From Adiantum capillus-veneris (lineage: Eukaryota > Streptophyta > Polypodiopsida > Polypodiales > Pteridaceae), in contig CM043945.1 in the NCBI GenBank assembly GCA_014529385.2, positions 4,250,312-4,314,311 of the forward strand: 64,000 nucleotides of DNA. Reading direction: 5' to 3'. Position 1 is the first letter of the stretch. Each line of letters starts with the position of its first letter. The translations under genes and the position numbers were made by a program. A model generated the notes under the pieces. It was not told the DNA's origin. It did no database searches and worked only from the letters and a program-made list of their open reading frames with translations. Shown here piece by piece: positions 1 through 10,506 of this stretch.

Positions 1-341
1 GGGACTCAACATCCATGTGTCTCCATGCTTTGACAACCACATTTGTTGGGAAGGCTATCCTCTCTTTAGAGTTTAGACTATCCCGGCTCTTGTTTTTGAC
101 ACCCTCTCAACTTATCTCTTCTCACGTCTTGTGACCTCTCTTAGAACTTCTTCACCCTATCCTTTGACTTCTCTGATTATTCATCTCTCATCCTAGCCTC
201 CCTTTCTTGATTCTCAAGCTCACACACACAAACAAAAAAAATTCTCTACACCCACGACATAACAAACCATAGGGGAAAAAGTACCAATAATAAAACGTTA
301 CAAAAGATGGATGAAACATCTAGGGCTAGGGACAAAGGAAT
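1..341 (-). repeat. Inverted arm of the 1-5.6 kb repeat family
   Basis: Positions 1-220 are the near-perfect reverse complement of 1055-1271 and of about 4334-4542. Positions 221-341 are the reverse complement of about 741-865. The arm therefore matches two blocks that on the other side are separated by roughly 190 bp around a TG/CG tract, giving a foldback-like structure spanning 1-1271. No open frame of interest is present. The left end of the arm is cut by the window edge. Confidence 0.8.
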
Positions 342-1352
342 CCATAAGGAGTGTGTGTGTATTCTATGTGTTTGCTTGCAGGTGCGGTATGAGTGTGTGC
401 CTCCCTACTCTGCATGTGTTTCTTGCATTAACTCATTATTCCGTTGTTTGGTGGGTGCCTTGGGTGTGGGTGGTGAGTGGGTTTCGGGCCTCATCTTTGG
501 ATTTGTACATTTTATGCAAATGCTTTTACAAGTTATAGAGTGTCAGAGCCCTACTAATTGTTTCCATGGATGCCTTGAGCCTCTCTGCCCCAAAGTTTTA
601 ATGCATACAAGCTATGCAATGTGATGCCTCTTTTTGCTCCTTTGAACAATGGAAATTCAAGCCGACTCTTTGGATGAGTTTTCACAAGTTCCGGTGGCTT
701 ATTTCTACTATAGCTCTATTGTACAATCCTCCCATCACTCCTTTGTCCCTAGCCCTAGATGTTTCATCCATCTTTTATAACGTTGTATTATTGGTACTTA
801 TTCCCCTATGGTTTGTTATGTCATGGGTGTAGAGAAATTTTTTGTTTGTGTGTGTGTGAGTGTGTGTGTGTGTGTGCGCGCGCGCGCACATGCGCGTGTG
901 TGTTACCCCTTTCAATTCATTGTACTAGCTCATGTCTTGTTATGCTAGAGTCCCAATGCGTGATGTACTAGCTATCCATTGTCCCTAACAAATTGTTGTG
1001 ACATAGATCCAAGCACTATAGAAACCAGAAAGCCAAGAGTCATGGGTGTAGTTGAGCTTGAGAATCAAGAAAGGGAGGCTAGGATGAGAGATGAAGAATT
1101 AGAGAAGTCGGATAGGGTGATGAAGTTCTAAGAGAGTTCACAAGATGTGAGAAGAGATAAGTTGAGAGGGTGTCAAAAATGAGAGCCGGGATAGTCTAAA
1201 CTCTGAAGAGAAGATGGCCTTCCCAACAAATGTGGTTGTCAAAGCATGGAGACACATGGATGCTGAGTCCCTTGGCTATAGCAAAGGCCCAAGTTGACGC
1301 TACGGCTCAGCTTTTAGGGAGCCTTGGGTTAACAATTCACACACACACACAC

Positions 1353-1401
<49 letters not shown>

Positions 1402-1640
1402 TCTCACCTTGTCGACTTGCGAGCGCAATAGAGGTGGTGACTCGTGACAAGAAAGTAGTTTCGAGATTAGGTTTCAATATAGGATAATAGATTTTAATAA
1501 CAAAGGCACGACTTTTTACTTGTGCGTGAAAATTCACATCTCTAAGCTTTTGGACTAGAAAGGAAACAAAACGCATTAGGCTTACCAAACCGAAAAAGTA
1601 CGCCTTGATGCAAAGGGGGTGCATGTGGCATTTGCCTGTC
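342..1640 (+). repeat. Medium-copy non-coding repeat, copy 1
   Basis: This unit has two blocks. The first, about 342-745, recurs at about 1640-2100 and 4875-5290. The second, about 745-1640, recurs at about 4100-4870. It contains a (TG)n(CG)n tract at 846-904 and a (CA)n(GA)n tract at 1338-1401. Short reading frames in it are shifted or broken between copies, so I treat it as non-coding. Family unknown. Confidence 0.7.
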
Positions 1641-2390
1641 CATAAGGGGTGTGTGTTCTATGCGTTTGCCAACGGGTGCCTCCCTAATCTGCGTGTTTCT
1701 TGCATTTTCTCATTGTTCTCTTGTTTGGTGGGTGCCTTGGGTGCAAAGAGGTGGTGGGGTCGGTCTCAGGCCTCGTCTTCTGAATTGTCCTATTTTATGC
1801 AAATGCTTTTACAAGTCATAGAGTGTCATAGCCCTATTGATTGCTTCCAAGGATGCCTTGAGCCTCTCCCCCCCAAAGCTTTGATGCAAACAAGCTATGC
1901 AATGTGATGCCTCTTTTTGCTCCTTTGAACAATGGAAATCCAAACCGACTCTTTGGATGAGTTTTCATAAGTTAGGGTCGCCTATTTCTACTACAGCACT
2001 CTTTTACAGTCCTCCCATCATTCCTTTGTCCCTAGCCCTAGATGTTTCATCCATCTTTTGTAACACTATATTGTTGGTACTTTTTCCCCTATGGTGTCTT
2101 ATGTCCCATGCGTTATTAATGGAACTTTTTCCCCTGTGGCTTGTTATGTCCCATGCGTTTTCTCAGTACCTATTCTGCTCTTTACTGTGATGCCCTCAGG
2201 CCTTGTATTTTGCTTATGCAATACAAAAAAAGTCTTTTTTGCAAGACAACAAAACCCCCCGCCCCCCCCCTACTCGGACTTGTATTCTAGTATTCAATAA
2301 CAGGCTCCAAAGACGTAGAAGTATGGAAACAATTTTTTCTTCAACATGGGAATTAGAAAAAAAAAAGTGCTCTTCAGGACTTTTTGACTA
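1640..2390 (+). repeat. Medium-copy non-coding repeat, copy 2
   Basis: Second copy of the block seen at 342-745, extended rightwards to the edge of the duplicated MADS 3' region. It matches 4875-5575 almost base for base, including a homopolymeric C tract (about 2258-2270 here, 5467-5482 in the other copy). No gene is supported. Confidence 0.65.
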
Positions 2391-4047
2391 AATGTTTGTC
2401 AAAATCTCGTCTGAAAAGCGTGCGCTGCCACGTAAAAACAACGAATTGCAGCAGATCTATTTTCTTGAACATGCATATATTTTTGAGAGCCACAAAAGTC
2501 ACATCTATTATTGCCACAGGTTATCCTTTGAAAGTAGTGTTTACAATCAAGTCAAAGTGAAAGCAAAACTGGCAATCCATCACATTCCTCACACCGCGGT
2601 GGTGACTTATTAAGGTCTTCAGTCATTCTTGAGCGCTTGGCCACAGGCAGACATTCAGCTGTCTGATTGCTCTGAGCAACTGAGTCCCTGCACAAACAAC
2701 ATAAGGAAATTAACATTGCCATCCTTTCACACAATGAACCAATTAGAAAGCTGTCTGCAATCTTACTCGTCGAGCACATGCATATGACATACTGTAGATG
2801 TGTCCTAATGTATGCGCATATACAAAACGGATATCATTTTGGGTGTGTCAATGTCTAGAGAAGACCGCAAATAACAATCGATCACAACCATGACAGAAAA
2901 ACACTAAGAATGATCACTAAAGCATGTGTTGCATAGCAAACCTTGCGATAAACTGATGGTTCTAATTAAAAGATGTTCTGATCTACAACAATGAAAGAGC
3001 ACATGAAGGCAACATACCGCTCTGCAAACAGAGATGCATCCATTAGAGGGGCTCCATCGCATGCACATTTATCATGCCCCCCAGCACCAGCATTTGCAGA
3101 GCCAGTTAGCTCCGAAGATGCGAATTCCACAATCTTTTCCAGCACATTTATATTTCCAGTAACTGCCCTCCGTGTCGTTGCTATCTATTGCACATGCATA
3201 TTCAAAGGTGTCACCAGTAAGAAAAAACACAAACTAAAAGATATGCGACAGACAGTGTGAGTTGGAAACAGATTTGTTCATACATAAACATCTCAATAAA
3301 ACACCCATCTGCAGCAAGCAAAGGAAAAAAAAACTTTTATCAACACTAAGTTAGCTTCTAATGGCTTGAAAAGGTTGGAATAGCAGTCCACAAGCCATTC
3401 CTATCAGAAGAAAGCAGATTTCCATTTCCATTCTTTGTGCCACGGATGACAAGTGGATAGCCCTTTTGCCTCGTCTAGGTAAGAATCGTCCACGTTAGGT
3501 AAGTTCCACACAGACAGAGAAAGTAGCAAATCATCAGCCCTTACAGTACCTGGTACCTCCACATCGGCTGTCCTTCCTCAGGAAGAAGGGCTGCCACTTA
3601 CCATCCTTCCTGCTCAGAAGACAGGACCTTTGGATACTCTGTAGCAATGTTTAATCTCTGGAACACAAAGCCTTAACACCAAGGTAGATAGATACGTTAA
3701 ATACGATACAGAAAGTATGAAAAGAAACGTTGTACGGTACAGAACAGCAACTTTGAACGATAAAATAGGTTCAAGGACTGAACAAGATTTATGTTTAACA
3801 TGCATGTGTGTATACCTTTGTGACTTCCATAGCATGCAAATTTTGAATTTAGAAGTCACAAGTTTCTTGCAACACTTAGAAGTCAAATAATTGAAGTAAA
3901 AACAAGAAGTTCGTTAATATTGGATGACCAGCGCAATAAAATAGAATTTAACATCTTGATCGATAAATTCAAGGAATTTATGCAACCTTGAATCAACACA
4001 GAGACCCTCACTCTTTCAAGCATATTCCATAAACTAAAGTAACAAAA
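2391..4047 (-). pseudogene. Duplicated 3' end of MIKC-type MADS-box gene (no MADS, I or K exons)
   Basis: This segment is a near-identical copy of the 3' part of the gene at 6896-9345. It keeps the terminal exon (2687-2552, stop at 2554-2552), the preceding 167-bp exon (3184-3018) and a 56-bp candidate exon (3657-3602), all with the same splice signals and phases as the larger copy. It lacks I- and K-domain exons because homology stops at 4047, where the dispersed repeat begins. Amino-acid differences from the other copy are few (for example AEC versus AEG in the last exon), so frames were kept open, but without upstream exons or a promoter it is most likely a dead partial duplicate. Relative to the larger copy it lacks the ~660-bp segment at about 7870-8540. 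Confidence 0.7.
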
Positions 4048-4135
4048 CCTTTCAATTCATTGTACTAGCTCATGTCCTGTTATGCTAGCTCATGACCAGT
4101 GCAGTTTGTTATGTCGTGGGTATAGAGAAATTTTT

Positions 4136-4179
<44 letters not shown>

Positions 4180-5575
4180 CCCTTTCAATTCATTGTACTA
4201 GCTCATGTCCTGTTATGCTAGTCACAATGTGTGATGTACTAGCTATCCATTGTCCCTAACAAATTGTTGTGATATAGATCCAAGCACTATAGAGACCAGA
4301 AAGCCAGGAGTCATGGGTGTAGTTGAGCTTGAGAATCAAGAAAGGGAGGCTAGGATGAGAGATGAATAATTCGAGAAGTCGGATAGGGTGACGAAGTTCT
4401 AAGAGAGTTCACAAGACGTGAGAAGAGATAAGTTGAGAGGGTGTCAAAAACGAGAGCCGGGATAGTCTAAACTCTGAAGAGAAGATGGCCTTCCCAACAA
4501 ATGTGGTTGTCAAAGCATGGAGACACATGGATGTTGAGTCCCTTGGCTATAGCAAAGGCCCAAGTTGACGCTATGGCTCAGCTTTTAGAGAGCCTTGGGT
4601 TAACAATTCACACACACACACACACACACAGAGATCTCACCTTGTCGATTTGCGGGTGCAATAGAGGTGGCGACTCGCGACAAGAAAGTAGTTTCGAGAT
4701 TAGCTTTTAATATAGGATAATGGATGTTAATAACAAAGGCACTACTTTTTAATTGTGCATGAAAATTCACATCTCTAAGCTTTTGGACTAGAAAGGAAAC
4801 AAAATGCATTAGGCTTACCAAACTGAAAAAGTACGCTTGATGCAAAGGGGGTGCATGTGGCATTTGCTTGTCCATAAGGGGTGTCTGTTCTATGTGTTTG
4901 TTTGCAGGGTGCCTCCCTAATCTACGTGTGTTTCTTGCATTTTCTCATTGTTCTCTTGTTTGGTGGGTGTCTTGGGTGCAAAGAGGTGGTGGGTCAGTCT
5001 CGAGCCTCGTCTTCCGATTTCTCCTATTTTATGCAAATGCTTTTACAAGTCATAGAGTGTCATAGCCCTATTGATTGCTTCCAAGGATGCCTTGAGCCTC
5101 TCTCCCTCAAAGCTTTGATGCAAACGAGCTATGCAATGTGATGCCTCTTTTTGCTCCTTTGCACAATGGAAATCCAAACCGACTCTTTGGATGAATTAGG
5201 GTCGCCTATTTCTACTACAGCTCTCTTTTACCTTTGTCCCTTTGTCCCTAGCCCTAGATGTTTCATCCATCTTTTGTAACACTGTATTGTTGGTACTTTT
5301 TCCCCTATGGTTTCTTATGTCCCACGCGTTATTACTGGAACTTTTTCCCCTATGGCTTGTTATGTCCCATGCGTTTTCTCAGTACCAATTCTGCTCTTTA
5401 CTGTGATGCCCTCAGGCCTTGTATTTTGCTTATGCAATACAAAAAAAAAGTCTTTTTGCAAGACAAACCCCCCCCCCCCCCCGGCCCCCCAAACTCGGAC
5501 GTTGAACTATGGAAACAATTTTTTCAACATGGGAATTAGAAAAAAAAAAGTGCTCTTCAAGACTTTTTGACTAAA
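4048..5575 (+). repeat. Medium-copy non-coding repeat, copy 3
   Basis: Third copy of the repeat that flanks the duplicated MADS 3' end, with a (GT)18 tract at 4141-4176 and a (CA)n tract near 4608-4630. Order and orientation match 745-2390. Together with the gene segments this indicates tandem duplication of one unit of repeat plus MADS 3' end. Nothing coding is supported. Confidence 0.65.
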
Positions 5576-6895
5576 TGTTTGTCAAAATCTCGTCTGAACA
5601 ACGTGCGCTGCCACGTAAAAACAACGAATTGCAACAAATCTATTTTCTTGAACATGCATATATTTTTGAGAGCCATAAAAACCATACAATAGGGTCATAT
5701 ATAACAGGTATTCAGACAAAAGTCACATCTATTATTGCCACAGGTTATCCTTTACCATTAGTTTGGTACCAAAACAGGACACTTTAAGTGTCCTTTTTAA
5801 ACAAATTTAAATTAAATGTTACTTGCATTAGACAATTTATTTAAGAAAACCCTCTTGATATACTAAATATGTTAACTAAAGGGTCTTTTAAAAATATAAC
5901 CTTGCATTTTAGAATCTATCGTGATCAAGAACTATACTCATCACGTTGACCCTCATAAGACTACGATCGACGCTTTCAATAAATCACCTTTATAAGCTCA
6001 AAAAAAAATAAAACGACCTTGTAAAAAAAATTTGGTGACTTTTGCACAATTTTGCTATAGATAATTGAAAGTTTCATTTACAAAAAAATTGACTTTGAAA
6101 TATATAAAATAATGAAAAGTTCCATGTGTTTGATATGATCATTTTAAGCATATCGTTGTATACAGAGAAAAAATTGTTTTTGATATATTTGTGAGTTTTA
6201 GAAAGTGATAAATTGATTGCCCTTTCCATTGAGCACTCAAGGTGGTAAGTGGAAGGACTTTGGTTTGCAATAAGTATTGGATCATTTTAAATATTCAAAA
6301 CTGCATAAGAGAACTTTCATATTTTCATTCTTGAAACACAAGCATTCAAAACCTCAAATAATATCAAACTTTCAATGTAGATCAACTAAATGTATCAAAG
6401 TACGTGATACATACACAATTCGGATGCCTAAAACCTTGGTTTCAATGTTATTATGAAAAACTCAAGATTTTTAAGAGTTTTTCATGATAAAAAATTTAAG
6501 GTAAAGTTCAACCAATGAGATTTACTTGAGTTAGGGAGCCCAAAAATTACGTAGTTTCTTGATTCAAACATATAAACTCAATTGTTATTGTCAAATTGCA
6601 CTAGAATAGTACCAATTTCATGAGGAGACCTTTGGAAGACCAAAATTATGCTCTTATTCAGTACGTGCTCAAGTATGAAATTATGTATATAGCTTACATG
6701 TTACTTGAAAACTTATCTTTGAAGTGCATTTCATTGTTTTGTAACACTAAATGCTAACACTTTGCATTTATAAACACTCGGACTTGTATTCTAGCATTCA
6801 ATAGCAAGCTCCAAAGACGTTGAACTATGGAAACAATTTTTTCTTCAACATGGGAATTAGAAAAAAAAAAGTGCTCTTCAGGACTTTTTGACTAA
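5576..6895. other. AT-rich stretch, no gene; flanked by duplicated MADS 3' sequence
   Basis: 5576-5755 repeats the start of the MADS 3' flank (compare 2391-2530 and 6896-7060). 5756-6780 is AT-rich, has no counterpart in copy 1 and no open frame above background. 6780-6895 rejoins the duplicated sequence. The unique block therefore sits between direct repeats of about 250 bp, consistent with an insertion accompanied by local duplication. I recognise no element in it. Confidence 0.5.
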
Positions 6896-7084
6896 ATGTC
6901 TGTCAAAATCTCGTCTGAACAGTGTGCGTTGCCACGTAAAAACAACGAATTGCAGCAGATATATTTTCTTGAACATGCATATATTTTTGAGAGCCATAAA
7001 AACCATACAATAGGGTCATATCAGACAAAAGTCACATCTATTATTGCCACAGGTTATCCTTTGAAAGCAGTGTTTACAATCAAG

Positions 7085-7220
7085 TCAAAGTGAAAGCAAA
7101 ACTGGCAATCCATCACATTCCTCACACCGTGGTGGTGACTTATTAAGGTCTTCAGTCATTCTTGAGCGCTTGGCCACAGGAAGACCTTCAGCTGTCTGAT
7201 TGCTCTGAGCAACTGAGTCC
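7085..7220 (-). CDS. MADS-box gene terminal exon with stop codon
   Basis: Acceptor GTTTGTGCAG|GGACTC at 7221. The frame continues DSVAQSNQTAEGLPVAKRSR and ends DGLPVLLSL followed by TGA at 7087-7085. The phase-2 junction with the previous exon (CG|G) restores an Arg codon, which supports the pairing. The C-terminus matches no motif I recognise from flowering-plant MADS clades. Confidence 0.65.
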
Positions 7221-10176
7221 CTGCACAAACAACATAAGGAAATTAACATTGCCATCCTTTCACACAATGAACCAATTAGAAAGCTGTCTGCAATCTTACT
7301 CGTCGAGCACATGCATATGACATACTGTAGACGTGTCCTAATGTATGCGCATTTACAAAACAGATATCATTTTGGGTGTGTCAATGTCTAGAGAAGACCG
7401 CAGATAACAAATCGATCACAACCATGACAGAAAAACACTAAGAATGATCACTAAAGCATGTGTTGCATAGCAAACCTTGCGATAAACTGATGGTTCTAAT
7501 TAAAACATGTTCTGATCTACAACAATGAAAGAGCACATGAAGGCAACATACCGCTCTGCAAACAGAGATGCATCCATTAGAGGGGCTGCATCGCATGCAT
7601 GTTTATCATGCCCCCCAGCACCAGCATTTGCAGAGCCAGTTAGCTCCGAAGACGCGAATTCCACAATCTTTTCCAGCACACTTAAATTTCCAGTAACTGC
7701 CCTCCGTGTCGTTGCTATCTATTGCACATGCATATTCAAAGGTGTCACCAGTAAAAAAATGGCACAAACTAAAAGATATGCGACAGACAGTGCGAGTTGG
7801 AAACAGCTTTGTTCATACATAAACATCTCAATAAAACAGCCATCTGCAGCAAGCAAAGAAAAAAAAAACTTTTACGGGTTGTGTTTCAGTCCAACCGCAG
7901 GGGAGAAGACATACGTCACCCTCTCAAGGCTCACCTAGGACTGCAGCCATCTAACAAAAAAATAGCCCACATTTAAATTTGAGATTCTCCTCAAGTAGCT
8001 AGTAATTTCTAGAGCAAACCTTTTATTTGAGCAGTAAGCTAAAATGTACCTAATGGATACATAACGGGACAATCCCTCACTTCTCCTACAAAGCACGAAG
8101 GCCTGCAACAAACGAATTTCTGACCGGAAAACTCTGCTTATGATATATACAATGTCTCCTGACTTGCATAATCAGTATTCAGAGATATAATACGTGCAGG
8201 TTTCCTCCACAACTTTTCACGTTTCAACGCAACTCACAGAATGTAGCTTCCACGCCTTGTCTATTCAGTGCTGAACACATAATTAGGACTTGACTTTGGC
8301 CTTTGTGTGATGTTTCATAAAAAATGACTATGGAAGAGGATTGTGTGATGTTCCATAGTATAAAAGAGTCTCGACAGTCATCTATACAACTCATCGACAC
8401 CCGCATGGACGGGCCAGCCATTGGATGTAATCCAGTGGCTCGCCACACACCACCTTCAGTGCCCTATGCTTACGGCATGGACAGACTGGAGAGCATGAAA
8501 ACCTGCCAAGCAGTAAAAAATGATCTTATCAACAGTAAGTTAGCTTCTAATGGCTTGAAAAGGTTGGAATAGGAGTCCACAAGCCATTCCTATCAGAAGA
8601 AAACAGATTTCCATTTCCATTCTTTGTGCCACGGATGACAACTGGATAGCCCTTTTGCCTCGTCTAGGTAAGAATCGTCCACGTTAGGTAAGTTCCACAC
8701 AGACAGAGAAAGTAGCAAATCATCAGCTTAACAGACAATTTCATACTACTTCTATCGGAAAGTGCAGTACCTTAAACAGCCCGATCCTTACTCCTTACAG
8801 TACCTGGTACCTCCACATCGGCTGTCCTTCCTCAGGAAGAAGGGGGCTCCTACCTCTGCCACTTACCATCCTTCCTGCTCAAACGACAGGACCTTTGGAT
8901 ACTCTGTAGCAATGTTTAATCTCTGGAACACAAAGCCTTAACACCAAGGTAGATAGATACATTAAATACGATACAGAAAGTATGAAAAGAAACGTTGTAC
9001 GGTACAGAACAACAACTTTGAACCATAAAATACGTTTAAAGACTAACAACATTTATGTTTAACATGCATGTGTGTATACCTTTGTGACTATGTATGTGTG
9101 TACTGCACGTTTGCTGTCACACTTCCATAGCATGCAAATTTTGAATTTAGAAGTCACAAGTTTCTTGCAACACTTAGAAGTCAAATAATTGAAGTAAAAA
9201 CAACAAGTTCGTTAATATTGGATGACCAGTGCAATAAAATAGAATTTAACGTCTTGATCGATAAATTCAAGGAATTTATGCAACCTTGAATCAACCCAGA
9301 GACCCTCACTCTTTCAAGCATATTCCATAAACTAAAGTAACAAAACCTGTGCCCTGCGAGAACAAACACATAGCACCAAAATAAGATTTGAGATGTCTTG
9401 ACATTTTTTTATTTGAAGTATTCCTGCTTCGGAAAAGTACTACCGTGGTGGCATACCGTGGTATGTGCAGCTCAAAAGATTCCCTCCTAAACTTAAATGC
9501 AGGCAAATTGTTGCTATCCGTGGTCACACAGAACCCAAAATACCTCTTGAAATGGCTGTAATATAAAGCACAAGACTTGAACAGCACAGATGTCAAATAC
9601 CTTCTCTTTAATCTCCTGAAGTTGCTCAAGAAATAGCTCCTCCTGCCATAGAGAAACAAAGAAAAATCTACTGCGCATCACGTCGATAAACTGTGTATGA
9701 CATGAGGCAAATAGATAAAAAGTTGTGCTCGTAGACTAGGACAGCCTGCTTGCCTTCTTAGCACGGATTCGTCCTAAGCTGTCATGGAATTGCTGCTCCA
9801 AACGGATAAGATCTCGCGACGACAGCCGTTCCAAATCGTCACCAATCAAGATACTGAAAGGGCAAAGCTTTGTCAAACATGCCATTGATCAGCTTTGCCA
9901 ATGGCTACGGTTACTTGAAGCTTATCAATCTTAGTCTACCTCTGTAAACTTTTCAGCTTCTCCGTGAATTGGGTCACCCTATCCGCATCGCCATCGCCAT
10001 GCTACATGGGCATGCACATTGATAATTATCATCAAAGTGAACATTATGAACAAGCAGAAAGAAAAATTAGGAGGGTTGATTGTCAAGTACTGACGGTAGA
10101 GCAGCCGGCGTTGTTGTTTTTGGGAGATTCGGAGTGGCCACAGCTCTTCATGTAGCGCTCCATAACGCTTTGCATG
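7085..10176 (-). CDS. MIKC-type MADS-box transcription factor, exons 2 to last (exon 1 absent)
   Basis: Minus-strand exons seen: exon 2 (10176-10095, 82 bp), exon 3 (10001-9940, 62 bp), exon 4 (9853-9754, 100 bp), exon 5 (9642-9601, 42 bp), a candidate exon (8922-8867, 56 bp), a 167-bp exon (7718-7552) and the terminal exon (7220-7085). The 62/100/42 pattern and phases 0, 2, 0 are diagnostic of MIKC genes. Encoded motifs are the I-domain start MQSVMERYMK, K-box residues LIGDDLERLSSRDL and RLEQQF, and EELFLEQLQEIKEK. The K-box mediates dimer and tetramer formation between MADS proteins in the nucleus. The MADS DNA-binding exon is not in the window, exon 6 could not be resolved, and a candidate exon near 8540-8725 has two competing open frames. 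Either exon 1 lies beyond 64 kb across a TE-filled intron or the gene is 5'-truncated. All identified exons are free of stops. Confidence 0.8.
7552..7718 (-). CDS. MADS-box gene penultimate exon (C-terminal domain)
   Basis: 167 bp ending AGAGCG|GTATGTTG. The open frame includes NLSVLEKIVEFASSELTG and then a Gly/Ala-rich and Cys-containing segment ending MDASLFAER. It ends in phase 2 and joins the terminal exon without a shift. The 5' boundary (CAATAG|ATAGCA) is the least certain part; alternatives at 7714 and 7696 exist. The copy at 3184-3018 is the same length. Confidence 0.6.
7870..8540. other. Segment present in only one MADS copy
   Basis: Copy 1 reads straight from the A-rich tract near 3337 to the sequence equivalent to 8540, while here about 660 bp intervene. 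The join occurs after a TTTTA motif repeated near both ends. The segment holds short open stretches on the minus strand but no recognisable domain. It could be an insertion here or a deletion in copy 1. Confidence 0.5.
8540..8725 (-). other. Candidate C-terminal exon region with two overlapping open frames
   Basis: A strong acceptor with a branch-point-like CTAAC lies at ACCTAG|ACGAGG (exon would start at 8663). From there one frame reads RQKGYPVVIRGTKNGNGN and stops after 39 codons. A second frame, open from about 8720, reads NLPNVDDSYLDEAKGL and stops at TTCTGA. Both frames are kept in the copy at 3354-3540. I cannot tell which is used, or whether this is an alternative 3' end. Confidence 0.35.
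8723..8800. other. Small indel between the two MADS copies
   Basis: About 76 bp (roughly 8727-8797) lie here between sequences that are adjacent in copy 1 near 3538-3541. This changes the intron or exon available upstream of the uncertain C-terminal exon and is one reason that exon cannot be resolved. Confidence 0.5.
8867..8922 (-). CDS. Candidate MADS C-terminal exon (56 bp)
   Basis: The acceptor TTTGTGTTCCAG|AGATT and donor GGATG|GTAAGT are both strong. Only phase 0 is free of stops, reading RLNIATEYPKVLS and ending in a split codon TG. The same exon is intact in the partial copy at 3657-3602. Its downstream partner is uncertain, so inclusion in the transcript is an inference. Confidence 0.45.
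9601..9642 (-). CDS. MADS-box gene exon 5 (K-box)
   Basis: 42 bp in phase 0, bounded by TATGGCAG| and |GTATTTGA. Encodes EELFLEQLQEIKEK, the heptad-like K-box segment usually found in this exon. Size and phase match the family exactly. Confidence 0.85.
9754..9853 (-). CDS. MADS-box gene exon 4 (K-box helices) with a GC donor
   Basis: Exactly 100 bp as in canonical MIKC genes. The acceptor is CCTTTCAG|TATC. The donor is AAG|GCAAGC, a GC-AG intron with otherwise good donor consensus. Encodes LIGDDLERLSSRDLIRLEQ followed by a basic-ended helix (GRIRAKK). Intron 3 is 86 bp (9939-9854) and intron 4 is 111 bp (9753-9643). Confidence 0.9.
9940..10001 (-). CDS. MADS-box gene exon 3 (start of K domain)
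   Basis: 62 bp, exactly the family's usual size. The acceptor is CCCATGTAG|CATGG and the donor ACAGAG|GTAGAC. It encodes DADRVTQFTEKLKSLQ and ends in phase 2. Intron 2 (10094-10002) is 93 bp. Confidence 0.85.
10095..10176 (-). CDS. MADS-box gene exon 2 (I domain)
   Basis: The acceptor is a T-rich tract ending GTGTGGCAG at 10177. The first base completes a codon from exon 1, then the frame reads MQSVMERYMKSCGHSE, the classic start of the intervening domain. I place the donor at ACC|GTCAGT (10094) because it leaves exon 3 in phase 0; a GT five bases downstream would introduce stops in exon 3. Length is 82 bp, close to the family's usual 79. Confidence 0.8.
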
Positions 10177-10284
10177 CTGCCACACGCACACAAACAAAAC
10201 CCTCCAACAAAATTGCATTGCAGGACTCATTTCTCTCGCCTTGCAGCTGCCAACCAGCTGAATCAAATGTATAACATCGTGGAG

Positions 10285-10347
10285 TCTCTCTCTCTCTCTC
10301 TCTCTCTTTTTTGGAAAGACTTTCTTATGTTACATTTTTATATTGTA

Positions 10348-10391
<44 letters not shown>
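10285..10391. repeat. Two (CT)n microsatellites
   Basis: Perfect CT/TC runs at 10285-10307 and 10350-10391 lie between MADS exon 2 and the LINE. On the transcribed MADS strand they read GA/AG. Confidence 0.95.
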
Positions 10392-10394
<3 letters not shown>

Positions 10395-10506
10395 CCTGAA
10401 CTCGTGGAATTTTCTAGATCATTTAATTATAAATCATATGCAATTACTTCTTGAGACATTCAAGACTAACTCTCAATCTTACTTAGGAGTAAAAAGACCT
10501 CACATT

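Noticed and set aside
1337-1624. 95-codon minus-strand frame ending in Ser-Leu repeats
   Set aside because: Runs through the GA microsatellite and is not kept in the other repeat copies.
2552-2779. 75-codon minus-strand frame taken as a complete small gene (also 7085-7312)
   Set aside because: The first codons lie upstream of a strong acceptor; the coding part is the terminal MADS exon only.
9544-9555. Possible 12-bp micro-exon (acceptor TATTACAG, donor GAG|GTATTT) after MADS exon 5
   Set aside because: Splice signals are good and it would keep phase 0, but it does not match the expected 42-bp exon 6 and cannot be supported without transcript data.
9181-9659. Minus-strand frames of 117 and 62 codons between MADS exons
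   Set aside because: They read through introns; only the exon 5 part is coding.
10174-10506. N-terminal extension of the LINE ORF1 frame back to 10174
   Set aside because: It runs antisense through MADS exon 2 and two (CT)n tracts; charged ORF1-like sequence begins at 10507.
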